A stretch of 64,000 nucleotides of DNA from Planktosalinus sp963977065 (GTDB lineage Bacteria > Bacteroidota > Bacteroidia > Flavobacteriales > Flavobacteriaceae): positions 62,001-126,000 of the forward strand of contig CAXBNF010000001.1 of the NCBI GenBank assembly GCA_963977065.1. The letters run 5' to 3'. The position numbers were made by a program, and so were the translations under genes. Position 1 is the stretch's first letter. Every line of letters begins with the position of its first letter. This document shows, piece by piece, positions 1 through 9,181 of this stretch. The notes under the pieces were generated by a model. The model was not told the origin of the DNA, ran no database searches, and was given only the letters and a program-made list of their open reading frames with translations.

Positions 1-2
1 GT

Positions 3-263
3 ATAAAAAGTAACTCTTCATTTTTTGGAAAGCAGTCATATTTTTTATGGTTTAAGACTTTTAATCAAAAATTGGGAGCTTAAATATTTAACAACCTTGA
101 AAACCTTCCTCCTTGGGAGTCCACTACTAGACGTGGAAATCCTCCGCTTCAGGCAAAAATTCCACTTGAGAAGTTCATCCGTTTTGAACTGGCCTCACGG
201 GGATATGACGAAAACCACCGTTGGTGTGGATTTGGAAAAGCAGGAGAATTCTGGTTGAAATAA
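3..263 (+). pseudogene. Broken coding frame at left edge, unidentified
   Basis: One reading frame runs from the left edge of the window to a TAA at 261-263 with a single in-frame TAA at 81-83. The part after the internal stop reads like real protein, with PLEKFIRFELASRGYDENH followed by RWCGFGKAGEFWLK, whereas the overlapping ATG-started frame (25-258) looks like a shadow. No start codon lies between the internal stop and this segment, so it is either the tail of a gene broken by a stop or frameshift, or two fragments. I do not recognise the family. It sits at the outer side of the accessory island, where decayed genes are common. Confidence 0.35.
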
Positions 264-310
264 TTGAATATGTTTAAAGCGCTTGTCATGATGGTGGGCG
301 TTTTTGTTTT

Positions 311-380
311 TAACACCCTAATTGTTAATAAAATAAGGAGGTGTAAACAATATAGATGTTTATATTTGGGTGTTGGTAGC
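311..380 (+). repeat. attC-like folded junction 1
   Basis: The segment holds nested inverted repeats. AACACCC at 312-318 pairs with GGGTGTT at 368-374, and ATTGTT at 321-326 pairs with AACAAT at 346-351. The outer arms start with AAC and end with GTT, 63 bases apart, and the right arm continues as GTTGGTAGCA. This is the general plan of an integron cassette recombination site (AAC ... GTT outer boxes around an imperfect hairpin). It does not match the classical RYYYAAC/GTTRRRY boxes exactly. A similar junction lies before the next gene at 1160-1281. Confidence 0.3.
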
Positions 381-398
381 AAGCTAAAAAACAAAATC

Positions 399-1136
399 AT
401 GAATAGTAAATGGGAATATGGAGAATACATCTTAGATTTTATTGAGAAAAAGATTGAAGATAAAGATATTCTAAATACTAAAAACTACATTGAGGATTCC
501 CATAAAAATGAATTAGTTGGTAAGTTTAATTCAAACTTCTCTTTATATAAAAAATACTTACATATACCTTTATTTTTCTATTTTAGAGAACTGGACTTGA
601 ATATAAAAGAAGCTTGTGATTGCTTAATTATTGAATCATATACTGCTTCCATAACTCTGACAAATCATATACTTGAAAAAGCATTAAAACTTGCATTAAT
701 TCAAAATGAAATTGGCGTTTTACACCTTGATCTTACTGATTGGAGTAAGCTAGAAGTAGTGTACAAAAAATATGCTGATAAACCAATGGGTAAAATATTA
801 TGCTTTTGCAAAGATATTAATATAGGCTTAATTAATAAAGATGAATATGATGAATTAGTGGTTTATAAAGAAAAGTATAGAGACGGATTTTCGCATTATT
901 CACCATCCCAAATACTTAATAATGAAGGAAAAATAGTTATTTCAACATATGATAATAATAAACAAAAAATTATAACAAATGAATTAAGCAGGAAAAAAGT
1001 GCCCCCCAGTTTTCATACTTATTTAATATATGAGTTTACAAAAAAAAATGCTGAGAGTTATTTAAAATTCGTTCTTAAAGTTATTTGTCATTTAGAAAAT
1101 AGACTCGCTTATAAATTGAAGTCTAATAATGGTTGA
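399..1136 (+). CDS. Hypothetical protein, cassette-like gene
   Basis: A 245-residue protein starting at the ATG at 399 (MNSKWEYGEYILDFIEKK). The open frame continues upstream to a TTG at 264, but that part overlaps the folded junction at 311-380 and reads poorly, so the later ATG is preferred. The protein is soluble, rich in Lys, Tyr, Asn and Ile, and mostly helical, with no signal peptide and no membrane segment. No catalytic motif is recognised. It is a single gene with no operon partner and is bracketed by two attC-like junctions, which suggests a mobile cassette. Function unknown. Confidence 0.6.
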   Translation: MNSKWEYGEYILDFIEKKIEDKDILNTKNYIEDSHKNELVGKFNSNFSLYKKYLHIPLFFYFRELDLNIKEACDCLIIESYTASITLTNHILEKALKLALIQNEIGVLHLDLTDWSKLEVVYKKYADKPMGKILCFCKDINIGLINKDEYDELVVYKEKYRDGFSHYSPSQILNNEGKIVISTYDNNKQKIITNELSRKKVPPSFHTYLIYEFTKKNAESYLKFVLKVICHLENRLAYKLKSNNG

Positions 1137-1159
1137 TAAAGTCAGTTGCCAATGATGTA

Positions 1160-1281
1160 TAACAGTAATTCCGTTTGGATTCGACTACGTCCGAATCCAC
1201 TCGGAATTATTAACGTCTGTGCATAAGAGAATTAGTGTTTAAAACCCGTAACTGATGGTTATACGAAACTGTTAGCAGCAG
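1160..1281 (+). repeat. attC-like folded junction 2 with strong hairpin
   Basis: TAACAGT at 1160-1166 is the exact reverse complement of ACTGTTA at 1268-1274. Inside it lies a strong hairpin. TAATTCCG (1166-1173) pairs with CGGAATTA (1202-1209), and GGATTCG (1177-1183) pairs with CGAATCC (1192-1198), with matched 3-base internal loops TTT/ACT and an 8-base end loop. The right box reads GTTAGCAGCA, close to GTTGGTAGCA at the junction before the previous gene (372-381). The AAC to GTT distance of about 114 bases is within the attC size range. The rest of the 214-base gap between the two genes shows no coding. Confidence 0.35.
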
Positions 1282-1350
1282 TTTATAATTCAACAAGAAC
1301 GTAAGATCAATTTTGAGATAGACTGCTGTTATGATCAATGTTCACATATC

Positions 1351-2301
1351 ATGAAAAAAATAAACCCAAAAAATAAAATTTGCATCTATCTTGACCAATT
1401 TGTAATAAGTGACATTATTGAAGGGAAAAATCCTTTATGGGCTGAAATAAAAGAACTATTAGAAATTAATTATTCCAATGGAAAAATCTATTGCCCCCTG
1501 TCAACCGAACATTTTTTAGAGACTGTTGGAAAAAACATCAACGACGCAAAAGAACACGATGTTTATTTTAGAAAAATTTCAGATAATTATTTGCTTAAAA
1601 CAGAACCTTTTTTAACTTCTCAGCTTATATCTTCCTTAATTCGAAAAAATAACACAACTTTAAATACTTTCTTAATTGTAAAAAATCTAAAAAATATTGA
1701 AGACATTTATTCTGATATTAATCTAAACCATACAATGTATAGTGAAGGAATTACATCAACCCTTTCTAAACAAAATGAGATAAGAAAGTTAATAAGCCCC
1801 ACCAAGAATCATAAAAATGAAATTGGACTCATAAGCATTATAAAAAATTTAGAAGTACAAAATTTTAAAAATCGTTTGGATGAATATATTAAAGCCAAGT
1901 CAATTAGAATAAGAGCAGATAATTTTGGAGAACATCAAATACCCAATTGGATTGACCAACTTCTTTACCAACTTACTAACAAACATCAATTTAAAGAAAA
2001 GCAGCTTAAGCAGCTATTTGAAGAATTAAAAGCATATGGATTTAACCGTATCCCAACACTGAACACCAAATTTTCAATTGGGTCTTATTTAGCTGTAAAA
2101 AATAAGCAAGAAAACTCTGGGGATCATATAGATATAATGAGAATATCAAGCTATCTATTTTCAGTAGATATTTTTTTCACTGATAAGAAGAGAAAATATG
2201 AAATCTGTGATTTAGGTCTTGATAAAAAATATAACACGGTTGTATTTTCTGGAGTTAAACAAGATTTGGTTGATGTTGTTAAATTATTAAAGAGTCTGTG
2301 A
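1351..2301 (+). CDS. PIN-like domain protein, predicted ribonuclease
   Basis: A 316-residue protein. The N-terminus IYLDQFVISD has the hydrophobic strand plus Asp (D15) of PIN-like nucleases. STEHFLE supplies acidic residues near 53-57, HIDIMR supplies D261, and FFTDKK supplies D278. This order of acidic residues fits the metal site of a PIN-fold RNase with a long helical insertion between residues 90 and 250. The domain call is mine from the motifs, and the exact family is not identified. The gene follows an attC-like junction and ends 70 bases before hamA, so it may be a cassette toxin or a Hachiman neighbour. No antitoxin gene is adjacent. Confidence 0.6.
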   Translation: MKKINPKNKICIYLDQFVISDIIEGKNPLWAEIKELLEINYSNGKIYCPLSTEHFLETVGKNINDAKEHDVYFRKISDNYLLKTEPFLTSQLISSLIRKNNTTLNTFLIVKNLKNIEDIYSDINLNHTMYSEGITSTLSKQNEIRKLISPTKNHKNEIGLISIIKNLEVQNFKNRLDEYIKAKSIRIRADNFGEHQIPNWIDQLLYQLTNKHQFKEKQLKQLFEELKAYGFNRIPTLNTKFSIGSYLAVKNKQENSGDHIDIMRISSYLFSVDIFFTDKKRKYEICDLGLDKKYNTVVFSGVKQDLVDVVKLLKSL

Positions 2302-2371
2302 AAACAAATAGGTGATTTTTTTTACCTCAAAAACATCTAAAATATCAAAATTTAATGTATAATTTAATAAT

Positions 2372-3202
2372 ATGGTTAAACAAGATAAACTAATTGGTAA
2401 GCACCCACCACCACCTAATATATTTGGTAAATGGTTGAATAGTGAAAATCATCCGGAAAATGACCGACAATGTCACCGAAGTCTCTCACAAATAGATCCT
2501 TCGATTGAAGATGAACTTATAGAATGGTTATCAGAAAAAATCATAGCTTATCATTATAAGGAAGAACAAATAGAAAGGCTCAAAAGAAAGTACCGCCAAT
2601 TAGGATTTACAGAATATGCTGAAAATCTTAGAATGATTCCTAATGATGATAAGACAAGAAAAGGAAATATGGCTGAAGTTGTTTTATGCGAATATATACT
2701 CAGTTCAACCACCAAACCATTAATTAAAACTTTTCGCTTCAGATATAGTACAAATATTGATCAATCAATGAAGGGGGATGATATGTTGATGATTGATTAT
2801 GATGGTGAAAAAGAAGATATAGAAATTTATTTAGGAGAAGCAAAATTCAGGCAAACCCCTTCTGCACTTGCGGTCAGAAAGATTGCAGCCTCATTGGCAA
2901 AGGATACCAAGCCACTTTCTTTTACTTTCTTGGTGGAGAGACTTTTAGAGTCTGAATCTACAAAAGATATTGGTAACCGGTTGGGGGAATATGTTATAGA
3001 ATCAATAAAACAACAAAGAAAAATAACATATTCTGGTCTCTTGTTAAGTAATATCAGCTGTGCCAATACAGTACAGAAAAATTTAGATAGTGATAATCCG
3101 AAATTAGTATTTCTTTCACTGGGAATTGATAATCCGACAGTTTTTATGGAAAAGGTGTTTGAAAGAGTTGAGGAAAAATTAGCAAATCCTGAAGAAATAT
3201 GA
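2372..3202 (+). CDS. hamA: Hachiman defence protein HamA (DUF1837 nuclease)
   Basis: A 276-residue protein of the DUF1837 family, the nuclease half of the Hachiman antiphage system. The PD-(D/E)xK core is visible: Glu102 in GNMAEVVLCEY, Asp136-137 in SMKGDDML, and Glu156-x-Lys158 in YLGEAKFR. The family acts as a DNase held inactive by HamB and released when HamB senses damaged or phage DNA. The stop overlaps the hamB start in an ATGA, which implies translational coupling and matched amounts of the two subunits. The length is usual for the family. The Pro-rich start (HPPPPN) is unremarkable. Confidence 0.88.
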   Translation: MVKQDKLIGKHPPPPNIFGKWLNSENHPENDRQCHRSLSQIDPSIEDELIEWLSEKIIAYHYKEEQIERLKRKYRQLGFTEYAENLRMIPNDDKTRKGNMAEVVLCEYILSSTTKPLIKTFRFRYSTNIDQSMKGDDMLMIDYDGEKEDIEIYLGEAKFRQTPSALAVRKIAASLAKDTKPLSFTFLVERLLESESTKDIGNRLGEYVIESIKQQRKITYSGLLLSNISCANTVQKNLDSDNPKLVFLSLGIDNPTVFMEKVFERVEEKLANPEEI

Positions 3203-6200
3203 ATAATGAACACACACTTACAACAATAAATGAATTAAATGGTGATAAGTATCTTCAGGATAGAATAGCTCAACTTAATGCCAGATACATTCTTTTTAAT
3301 ACCAATGAAAACAGGGATAATTTTCCAAACTATAGTGTAAAGGATGAGGAAATGACCCTATTGGCTTTTCAGTACTTAAACCTTGGTTGTAGATTAGTAG
3401 AAAATGACGACATACAAATTGCTACAGAGCCATTGGAGCGAGGAGCTCAAATATTAGAATACATTTATGGATCTAAAAACAATGAAATCAATTACAGAAA
3501 TTACCACGTATTAATTTCAGCGTTAGCCTATTATTCTGCTTTTCAATATTCCAAATCATTTATTCTCATCAAAAAAGTTGAGAATGGGACTACAATAGCT
3601 AAACTTCTTAGCTTATTTCTAAGTAGAAAATTTAATGAGCTTCAAAATGATATTAATGCCATAGTTGTTAATAAAAGATATCTTGATTTTAAAAAAACTA
3701 ATGATGTTGATGAGGAGTCCAGTCGAATCTATGAAATCGTTATTGCCCGCTCGCTCTCTAAGGTTGTAAATTATTTGAATTTTGGCAATCAATCACTTAT
3801 CGTTGATGCAGAAAGGGAATTAGATACTTTGAAAAACATTGCCAGTCTTAGAAGAGATGTGGATATGTGGTGGTTGATTAGACTTATACTACTTATTATT
3901 TCTGGAATTAGACAGGCTTCATTATGGAGTGTCCTCACCAATCATTATCAACAGCTTCCATTTTTAGTATCAAACTTCATTTATTCACACGTATTTGCCA
4001 CTGAGGGTAAAATACATGAATTCTTTACCACTCAAAGAAGTGCTATTGGAAGAGTAATACACAAAGATGAAGGGGTAATAATTAGCATGCCTACAAGTAG
4101 TGGTAAAACACGTATTGCAGAAGTTGCTATTATAGATACTAAAGCAAAAAGCCCAGAATCAAAAATTCTATTTATAACACCATACAGGTCATTAGCCTTT
4201 GAAATTGAAAATGATCTCGGAAGAATCTTTACTCCAATCGGTATTACGGTTTCACAACTTTACGGGGGAAGTTTATTTAGCAAGATTGATGAAAAATTAA
4301 TTCAAGATACAGATGTAATTATTGCCACTCAAGAAAAGGCAAAAGCTCTATTTAGAAGTGATTCCGAAATGATAAAAACAATTAAGCTTGTGGTTATCGA
4401 TGAAGGGCACTTATTGGGTGGAGATGAGCGAAATATTCGGAATGAGCTATTTATGGAAGAGCTTAGGTATCACATTAATAAAAACCAAGGTAAATTTATT
4501 GTTCTATCGGCAGTTTTGCCAAATCCTGAAGACTTATCGATTTGGCTTACAAATTCCTCGGATAATATTTATAAAAGTGATTGGAGGCCATCAGAAGAGA
4601 GATTAGGAATTTTAGAATGGACTGGACGTAATGTAAACTTAAACTGGCTAAGTGCTGATGATGAGAGAGATTCTTTTAACAGGAGGTTTGTAGTAGCAGA
4701 AAAACAGCCAAGAAAACCACGTGAACGAATTGACAAATATATACCGGCGGATAAAAACGACGCTGTTGCTGCAACCGCGTTGAAGTTATTTACTTTTGGC
4801 CCTGTACTCATCTTTGTAGGAAGAAAGGGGTCAGTTTTTACTATGGCTAAAGCCTACAAAAAAGTATTAGGTGAAAGTGAGGATTTTATCTGGAAGAACA
4901 AAAATAATTGGGAAGCCTTTGAGCTTGCCTGTATTGAGTTTGATGGTGAAGATAGCCATTGGTTGGAGTTTGCTAAAAAGGGTATCCTTTGTCACAATGC
5001 CGACCTCCCATCTGATGTTCGAATTCCATTAGAACGTTTGATGCGAACAGAAAGACCTCGTGTTATTATAGCAACGTCAACTTTAGGGCAAGGTGTTAAT
5101 TTGGGAGTTTCTTCTGTTATTTTTTCAACTCTTTATCAAGGCGAAAATAAATTATCCCATAGTGGTTTTTGGAATATTGCAGGAAGAGCAGGGCGTGCCT
5201 TCGTTGACCAAGAAGGGAAAATTTTAGTAGCTCTTGATAACTCTAAAGGAAGTTCACGGAAAGAAAGAAGAAAAGTAACTTTTAATCAAGAATTAATTTT
5301 AAATTATTTTAAAAAATCAAATCTGCAAAATGCAAAGAGTGGACTTCTTTGGTTGATTAAATCCATGAAGCATACTGCAATCCGTTTTGAAAACATTAGC
5401 TTTGATAAATTTCTTGAGCTAGTATCTGAAAACAATTTCAGTCATTTAGAAAACAAAAATGACTTTATACAAAGGTTGGACTTGATAGATGATACTTTAT
5501 TGACACTTCATCAATTACATCATGAGAAGGACAATCCCCTAGATGTTTCTTGGGTAGAAAGTTTTTTTAAAAAATCACTTGCCTATATTCAATCACAACA
5601 AGAACAGAATGACTTAATAGAAGAACATGAAATAATTCCACTTGTTCGGGCAAGAATTAAAGGAATTTTAAAATCTGTTGGGACTGATCCATCCAAATGG
5701 GATGTACATATACGCTCTGGTATTCCTCTACAAAGTGATCTGATACTTGAAGATAACATTAAAGAAATAATTGGCTTTATTGAGGATTTCTTTCTTTGGG
5801 AGGATTACTCTATTGAAAGAAAAATAGAGTTACTTTCTTCTATTGAAAACATTATAAACAAAACTCCTGTTCTGTATAATGAGTATATAGAAAGTAAATA
5901 CCTTGAACAAATAAGAGAACTTTGGCTCTTTGGTGAGCCTATGATTAATATAAAAAGCATAGATGGTGCTTCAATAATTGTGAATGAACATTTCAGATTT
6001 AAATTACCGTGGGTTTTAAATGGGATAGCTAAAAAACTTTATTTATTGGAATTAGATAGTCATTCAGAGTTACTTCAGGAGATTTCAGTTCTATGCGAAA
6101 CAGGATTGCCAAACCTTATGACAGTTAAAATATATCAGGCAGGAATACGCTCAAGAAAGGCATCAATTGAAATTAGCTCTATGTTCGATGAAGATTCCTG

Positions 6201-6600
6201 GGACAAAGGAGTAGTATATTATAAACATAGAATAATAGAAAATGCAGACTTATTTAAAGTATTGCTCTCAGATGAAACGGCGAAGTGGATTGATTTGTTT
6301 CTCCAATATAATGAGAAAAAACAAAAAATTATAAATGATATACGTCCATTTCAATCAGACCAATTGGATGGATTGAATAATGTTGTTCTTATGCCTAAGA
6401 CAATCAATGGGAAAGAGTACTTGGTAAGTTCTGATTTAGAAACAATGGTTCTAGTAGCTTCAATTGATGGATTATATATTTCTGAAGTAATTAACCTGGA
6501 GGGTGTGTACTTTACCAAAAGGGAAGACAATTATTGGGAAATTAATGTGGCTAATCCAAATATTACTATAAATAGATTAGAAGAAAATGAAAATCTATAA
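3199..6600 (+). CDS. hamB: Hachiman helicase HamB (SF2 DEAD/DEAH-type)
   Basis: An 1133-residue superfamily 2 helicase. Walker A lies in MPTSSGKTRIAE (about residue 297). The DEGH box is at 401-404, motif III is seen as FIVLSAVLPNP, motif V as IIATSTLGQGVNLG, and motif VI as IAGRAGRA at about 660. The first 250 residues are a helical region without motifs, and the last 400 form the usual HamB C-terminal part. Together with HamA it forms the complex that guards against phage DNA. It starts inside the hamA stop codon. The gene is intact, with no frameshift or missing motif. Confidence 0.9.
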   Translation: MNNEHTLTTINELNGDKYLQDRIAQLNARYILFNTNENRDNFPNYSVKDEEMTLLAFQYLNLGCRLVENDDIQIATEPLERGAQILEYIYGSKNNEINYRNYHVLISALAYYSAFQYSKSFILIKKVENGTTIAKLLSLFLSRKFNELQNDINAIVVNKRYLDFKKTNDVDEESSRIYEIVIARSLSKVVNYLNFGNQSLIVDAERELDTLKNIASLRRDVDMWWLIRLILLIISGIRQASLWSVLTNHYQQLPFLVSNFIYSHVFATEGKIHEFFTTQRSAIGRVIHKDEGVIISMPTSSGKTRIAEVAIIDTKAKSPESKILFITPYRSLAFEIENDLGRIFTPIGITVSQLYGGSLFSKIDEKLIQDTDVIIATQEKAKALFRSDSEMIKTIKLVVIDEGHLLGGDERNIRNELFMEELRYHINKNQGKFIVLSAVLPNPEDLSIWLTNSSDNIYKSDWRPSEERLGILEWTGRNVNLNWLSADDERDSFNRRFVVAEKQPRKPRERIDKYIPADKNDAVAATALKLFTFGPVLIFVGRKGSVFTMAKAYKKVLGESEDFIWKNKNNWEAFELACIEFDGEDSHWLEFAKKGILCHNADLPSDVRIPLERLMRTERPRVIIATSTLGQGVNLGVSSVIFSTLYQGENKLSHSGFWNIAGRAGRAFVDQEGKILVALDNSKGSSRKERRKVTFNQELILNYFKKSNLQNAKSGLLWLIKSMKHTAIRFENISFDKFLELVSENNFSHLENKNDFIQRLDLIDDTLLTLHQLHHEKDNPLDVSWVESFFKKSLAYIQSQQEQNDLIEEHEIIPLVRARIKGILKSVGTDPSKWDVHIRSGIPLQSDLILEDNIKEIIGFIEDFFLWEDYSIERKIELLSSIENIINKTPVLYNEYIESKYLEQIRELWLFGEPMINIKSIDGASIIVNEHFRFKLPWVLNGIAKKLYLLELDSHSELLQEISVLCETGLPNLMTVKIYQAGIRSRKASIEISSMFDEDSWDKGVVYYKHRIIENADLFKVLLSDETAKWIDLFLQYNEKKQKIINDIRPFQSDQLDGLNNVVLMPKTINGKEYLVSSDLETMVLVASIDGLYISEVINLEGVYFTKREDNYWEINVANPNITINRLEENENL

Positions 6601-6630
6601 AAGAAATAAGGAGTAATTTATAACGAAATT

Positions 6631-7440
6631 ATGAGCTTTAAAACACCAACAATTGAAGAAAAATTAGGGGAAGAATATAACGGACATGAAGTTTTTAAAA
6701 GACTTGAAGGATATATTGGTTTTTATAGATTAATTTCTTTTGGTGTTATGAATTGGATTAATTTCGGAACATCAGTAACAAATATTGATACTTACATGTT
6801 TTCTTCAATACAAGGGACATTCGAATCCATTCAGATGGTATTGAAAAAGGGACGAATAAACGATGCTTATTCCTTATTAAGAAAATTATATGATGTCGTG
6901 GTTATTAATATTAATATCAGTATTTATCTGGAAGAAAATTTTGATTTAGAAAACTTAAAAGTGAAGGAAATAGATAAGTGGGTTAAAGGAGAAAAACAGC
7001 TACCCCGGTTTGAAAAAATAGCCCCATACATAAAAAAATCAAAAAAACTTAAACCTATTACTGAATTACTGGAAAAAGACGAGAGATATAAAACCATACG
7101 AAACCGTTGTAATGACTATACGCATTACAATTTTTATCATACCGTATTAGCAAATGACAATGAAATCCATTTTCAAAACCGGGCAAGGAGGCTCAATACT
7201 TTTTTATATGATTTGGACAATATCTTTATTTTCCATTTTGCGTATATTTTTACCCTTCATGAGAAGTATATGATGTCGAGTGATTATACTGATTATTTAG
7301 ATATTAGCAGAACCCCACCTGAAGGGTCACAATATTGGATCCCTCCATATATACAAGATATGTTTGATACAATTGTAAAGAAAACAAGGCCTGATATTGC
7401 AGAATTTATGCTAGAAAATACCACTATGGATTTGAAATAA
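6631..7440 (+). CDS. HEPN-motif protein behind Hachiman
   Basis: A 269-residue, largely helical protein on the same strand, 30 bases after hamB. The sequence IRNRCNDYTHYN at 156-167 contains R159-x5-H165, the RX4-6H signature of HEPN ribonucleases, in a helix context with a polar residue near the Arg. A ready explanation is a HEPN RNase that adds a second killing arm to the Hachiman pair, or a companion cassette that merely sits next to it. The spacing favours co-transcription. There is no signal peptide or membrane helix. The family is not named with confidence, since HEPN folds are very diverse. Confidence 0.55.
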   Translation: MSFKTPTIEEKLGEEYNGHEVFKRLEGYIGFYRLISFGVMNWINFGTSVTNIDTYMFSSIQGTFESIQMVLKKGRINDAYSLLRKLYDVVVININISIYLEENFDLENLKVKEIDKWVKGEKQLPRFEKIAPYIKKSKKLKPITELLEKDERYKTIRNRCNDYTHYNFYHTVLANDNEIHFQNRARRLNTFLYDLDNIFIFHFAYIFTLHEKYMMSSDYTDYLDISRTPPEGSQYWIPPYIQDMFDTIVKKTRPDIAEFMLENTTMDLK

Positions 7441-7751
7441 TTTATATAATAAAGATAGATTAAAAATTATGTTGTGCTTTTCATCAATGAATAGCTTATG
7501 TTAGTTATAGAGAAACAGAGTGAGGGAGTAATTGCGTCACACACAACCACAATTGTCAAAAGTATCAATTTCTACTGATAGATATTACTGAGAGGCTATC
7601 AAAGAATTCGATGTAAGAGTCTCGAGTTGAAAAATGAGTAAATTCTCTGCTAATTCTTATAAAAAATTCCGAGAATATGGATAGCGTACAGAATCTATAT
7701 TTATATAGAAAATAATACTTGCTATTAATTGTGAATGCTTAAATTAGCTTT
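7441..7751. other. Non-coding gap between Hachiman-HEPN and the next gene group
   Basis: This gap of 311 bases contains no credible reading frame. A TAGCTTTG at 7745-7752 fits the Bacteroidota -7 box TAnnTTTG but touches the GTG taken as the next start. A TTG at 7719-7721 is 23 bases upstream, slightly wider than usual. No strong hairpin terminator after the HEPN gene is seen. It marks a likely transcription unit boundary. Confidence 0.4.
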
Positions 7752-8630
7752 GTGAAGTACACCCTACATATTCCATATCAAGATTTTAAAAGGAAGCTCA
7801 TTGAATTAAAAAATGAAGGATATGATATTTGTTATGACTCCTCATTGTCGGTAGACAATCTAAAAATGAAAGTTGATCTATGGCAAAATAAAGTTTCAAA
7901 CTATTTTTTAGAATCAATGAATTGTAAGGCTGAAGAATTTATAGATAGGATAAAATATGTTCCTGTTGCTATTGATTTTGCATATTGGGGTATGAATGTT
8001 AAGGAAGAAAAAGTTTTACTCCAACAATTAAATATAGAACTAAAAAATCTAGATTATTTAACAGATTTATTTTCATTGATAGAAACGTTTGAAAATTCTG
8101 CCTGGACCGCTGAACATATTCAGACTGTTCAGGAAAAATTAGACTTTATTCTTGGGAAATTAAATACAGTTTTTAATGATAAATATTTTTCGGTTGGAGA
8201 TATTTTAAAATTTAATAATATTTCATACCGTGATGGAGAGCCTGAAGAAATTAGTGAACTACTTCAAAAAAAGGGATATATAATAAGGGAAAACAATTAC
8301 AATGGAGATAAGGTGAAAATATCAATCAAGGGAGCTGCATTTATTGAGAGAAAACAAAAAAGTACCACGAAGAAAAAAAGTGAACTTGATGAAATGAATG
8401 AAAAAATAGATTTCATCATTGAAAAGCTTACAGAATTAGGTTATGGACAAAATATCATCTTTGACGAATTTGATGAGTTAAGAAACCTTTATTCTAAGTT
8501 GCCCAAGAAAACATGGAAACAGGTATTAAAAGGCAAGTTAATGGATTTAGCTTTGAACAAACTGATTAGTAAAGAAACAGTTGTCTATGTTTATAAAACC
8601 TTAACAGATGAAATTTTAAAACTTAATTAA
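7752..8630 (+). CDS. Hypothetical protein with winged-helix-like middle
   Basis: A 292-residue protein with GTG start. Residues 1-150 are helical and unrecognised. Residues 155-205 (SVGDILKFNNISY through GAAFIE) look like a winged helix with the closing strand IRENNYNGDKVKIS. After a Lys-rich linker the C-terminal 80 residues (YGQNIIFDEFDELRNLYSKL onward) form a compact helical unit ending in VYKTL. The next gene starts 3 bases later, so the two are coupled. The start is uncertain because a -7-like box overlaps the GTG. If that box is used, translation would begin further in, for example at the internal Met of LKMKVDLW. Role unknown; a sensor or regulator in a defence operon is my guess. Confidence 0.55.
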   Translation: MKYTLHIPYQDFKRKLIELKNEGYDICYDSSLSVDNLKMKVDLWQNKVSNYFLESMNCKAEEFIDRIKYVPVAIDFAYWGMNVKEEKVLLQQLNIELKNLDYLTDLFSLIETFENSAWTAEHIQTVQEKLDFILGKLNTVFNDKYFSVGDILKFNNISYRDGEPEEISELLQKKGYIIRENNYNGDKVKISIKGAAFIERKQKSTTKKKSELDEMNEKIDFIIEKLTELGYGQNIIFDEFDELRNLYSKLPKKTWKQVLKGKLMDLALNKLISKETVVYVYKTLTDEILKLN

Positions 8631-8633
8631 TAT

Positions 8634-9110
8634 ATGGAAAATAAACGTCTCGCCATTCTTCTCATTGGCAAACAAAACTCAGGAAAAACGACTACAATCC
8701 ATCATTTTGATAAAATGTATGATGAACGTGAACTTGATAAAGTTCAGTGTAAAAGAGGCTGGAGGCATCTTCAAATTTTTAAAGAAAAATTAGGAGCTTT
8801 ATTTGTGTCAATGTATTTCGTTCCGGCATCTCCAACAGAAACTAATTTTCCATTAAGGAGTAGATTTGAATTTCTTTTACCTGAAATCATTATTGTCGCA
8901 GAACAAAAAAATGGTTCTGAATTCCATAATACAATGGACTTTTTAAATGAAAATGATTATAAAATAAAAATCTTTGAGATTAAAGAAGGTACAACAGAAA
9001 CGTGGTCTAGATGGAAAGAAGATAATAGTAACAAACAAGATATTTTAACCAAAAGAGGTGTTGATATTTGTAATACGGTAAGGGAATTTATAATTAAAAT
9101 GATGTCTTAA
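8634..9110 (+). CDS. Small P-loop NTPase
   Basis: A 158-residue protein with a Walker A motif at 12-19 (GKQNSGKT) directly after the first strand LAILLI. FLLPEIIIVAEQ near residue 85 could be the second core strand with an acidic residue. No GTPase NKxD motif is evident, so the nucleotide and reaction are open. It is translated 3 bases after the previous gene, and the SIR2-like gene follows 71 bases downstream on the same strand. The pattern (small NTPase with an unknown regulator and an NAD-binding enzyme) resembles multi-gene defence operons but is not one I can name. Confidence 0.6.
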   Translation: MENKRLAILLIGKQNSGKTTTIHHFDKMYDERELDKVQCKRGWRHLQIFKEKLGALFVSMYFVPASPTETNFPLRSRFEFLLPEIIIVAEQKNGSEFHNTMDFLNENDYKIKIFEIKEGTTETWSRWKEDNSNKQDILTKRGVDICNTVREFIIKMMS

Positions 9111-9181
9111 TTCTACTATAATAATCTCAATATTCACTGATATTTTTTAATATACAACTATAGGATAGAGATTTCCTTCTA

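Noticed and set aside
25..258. ATG-started 77-codon frame at the left edge
   Set aside because: Its translation has no protein-like pattern, while the overlapping frame ending GFGKAGEFWLK does.
2827..3213. 128-codon reverse frame over hamA
   Set aside because: Antisense shadow of a well-supported conserved gene.
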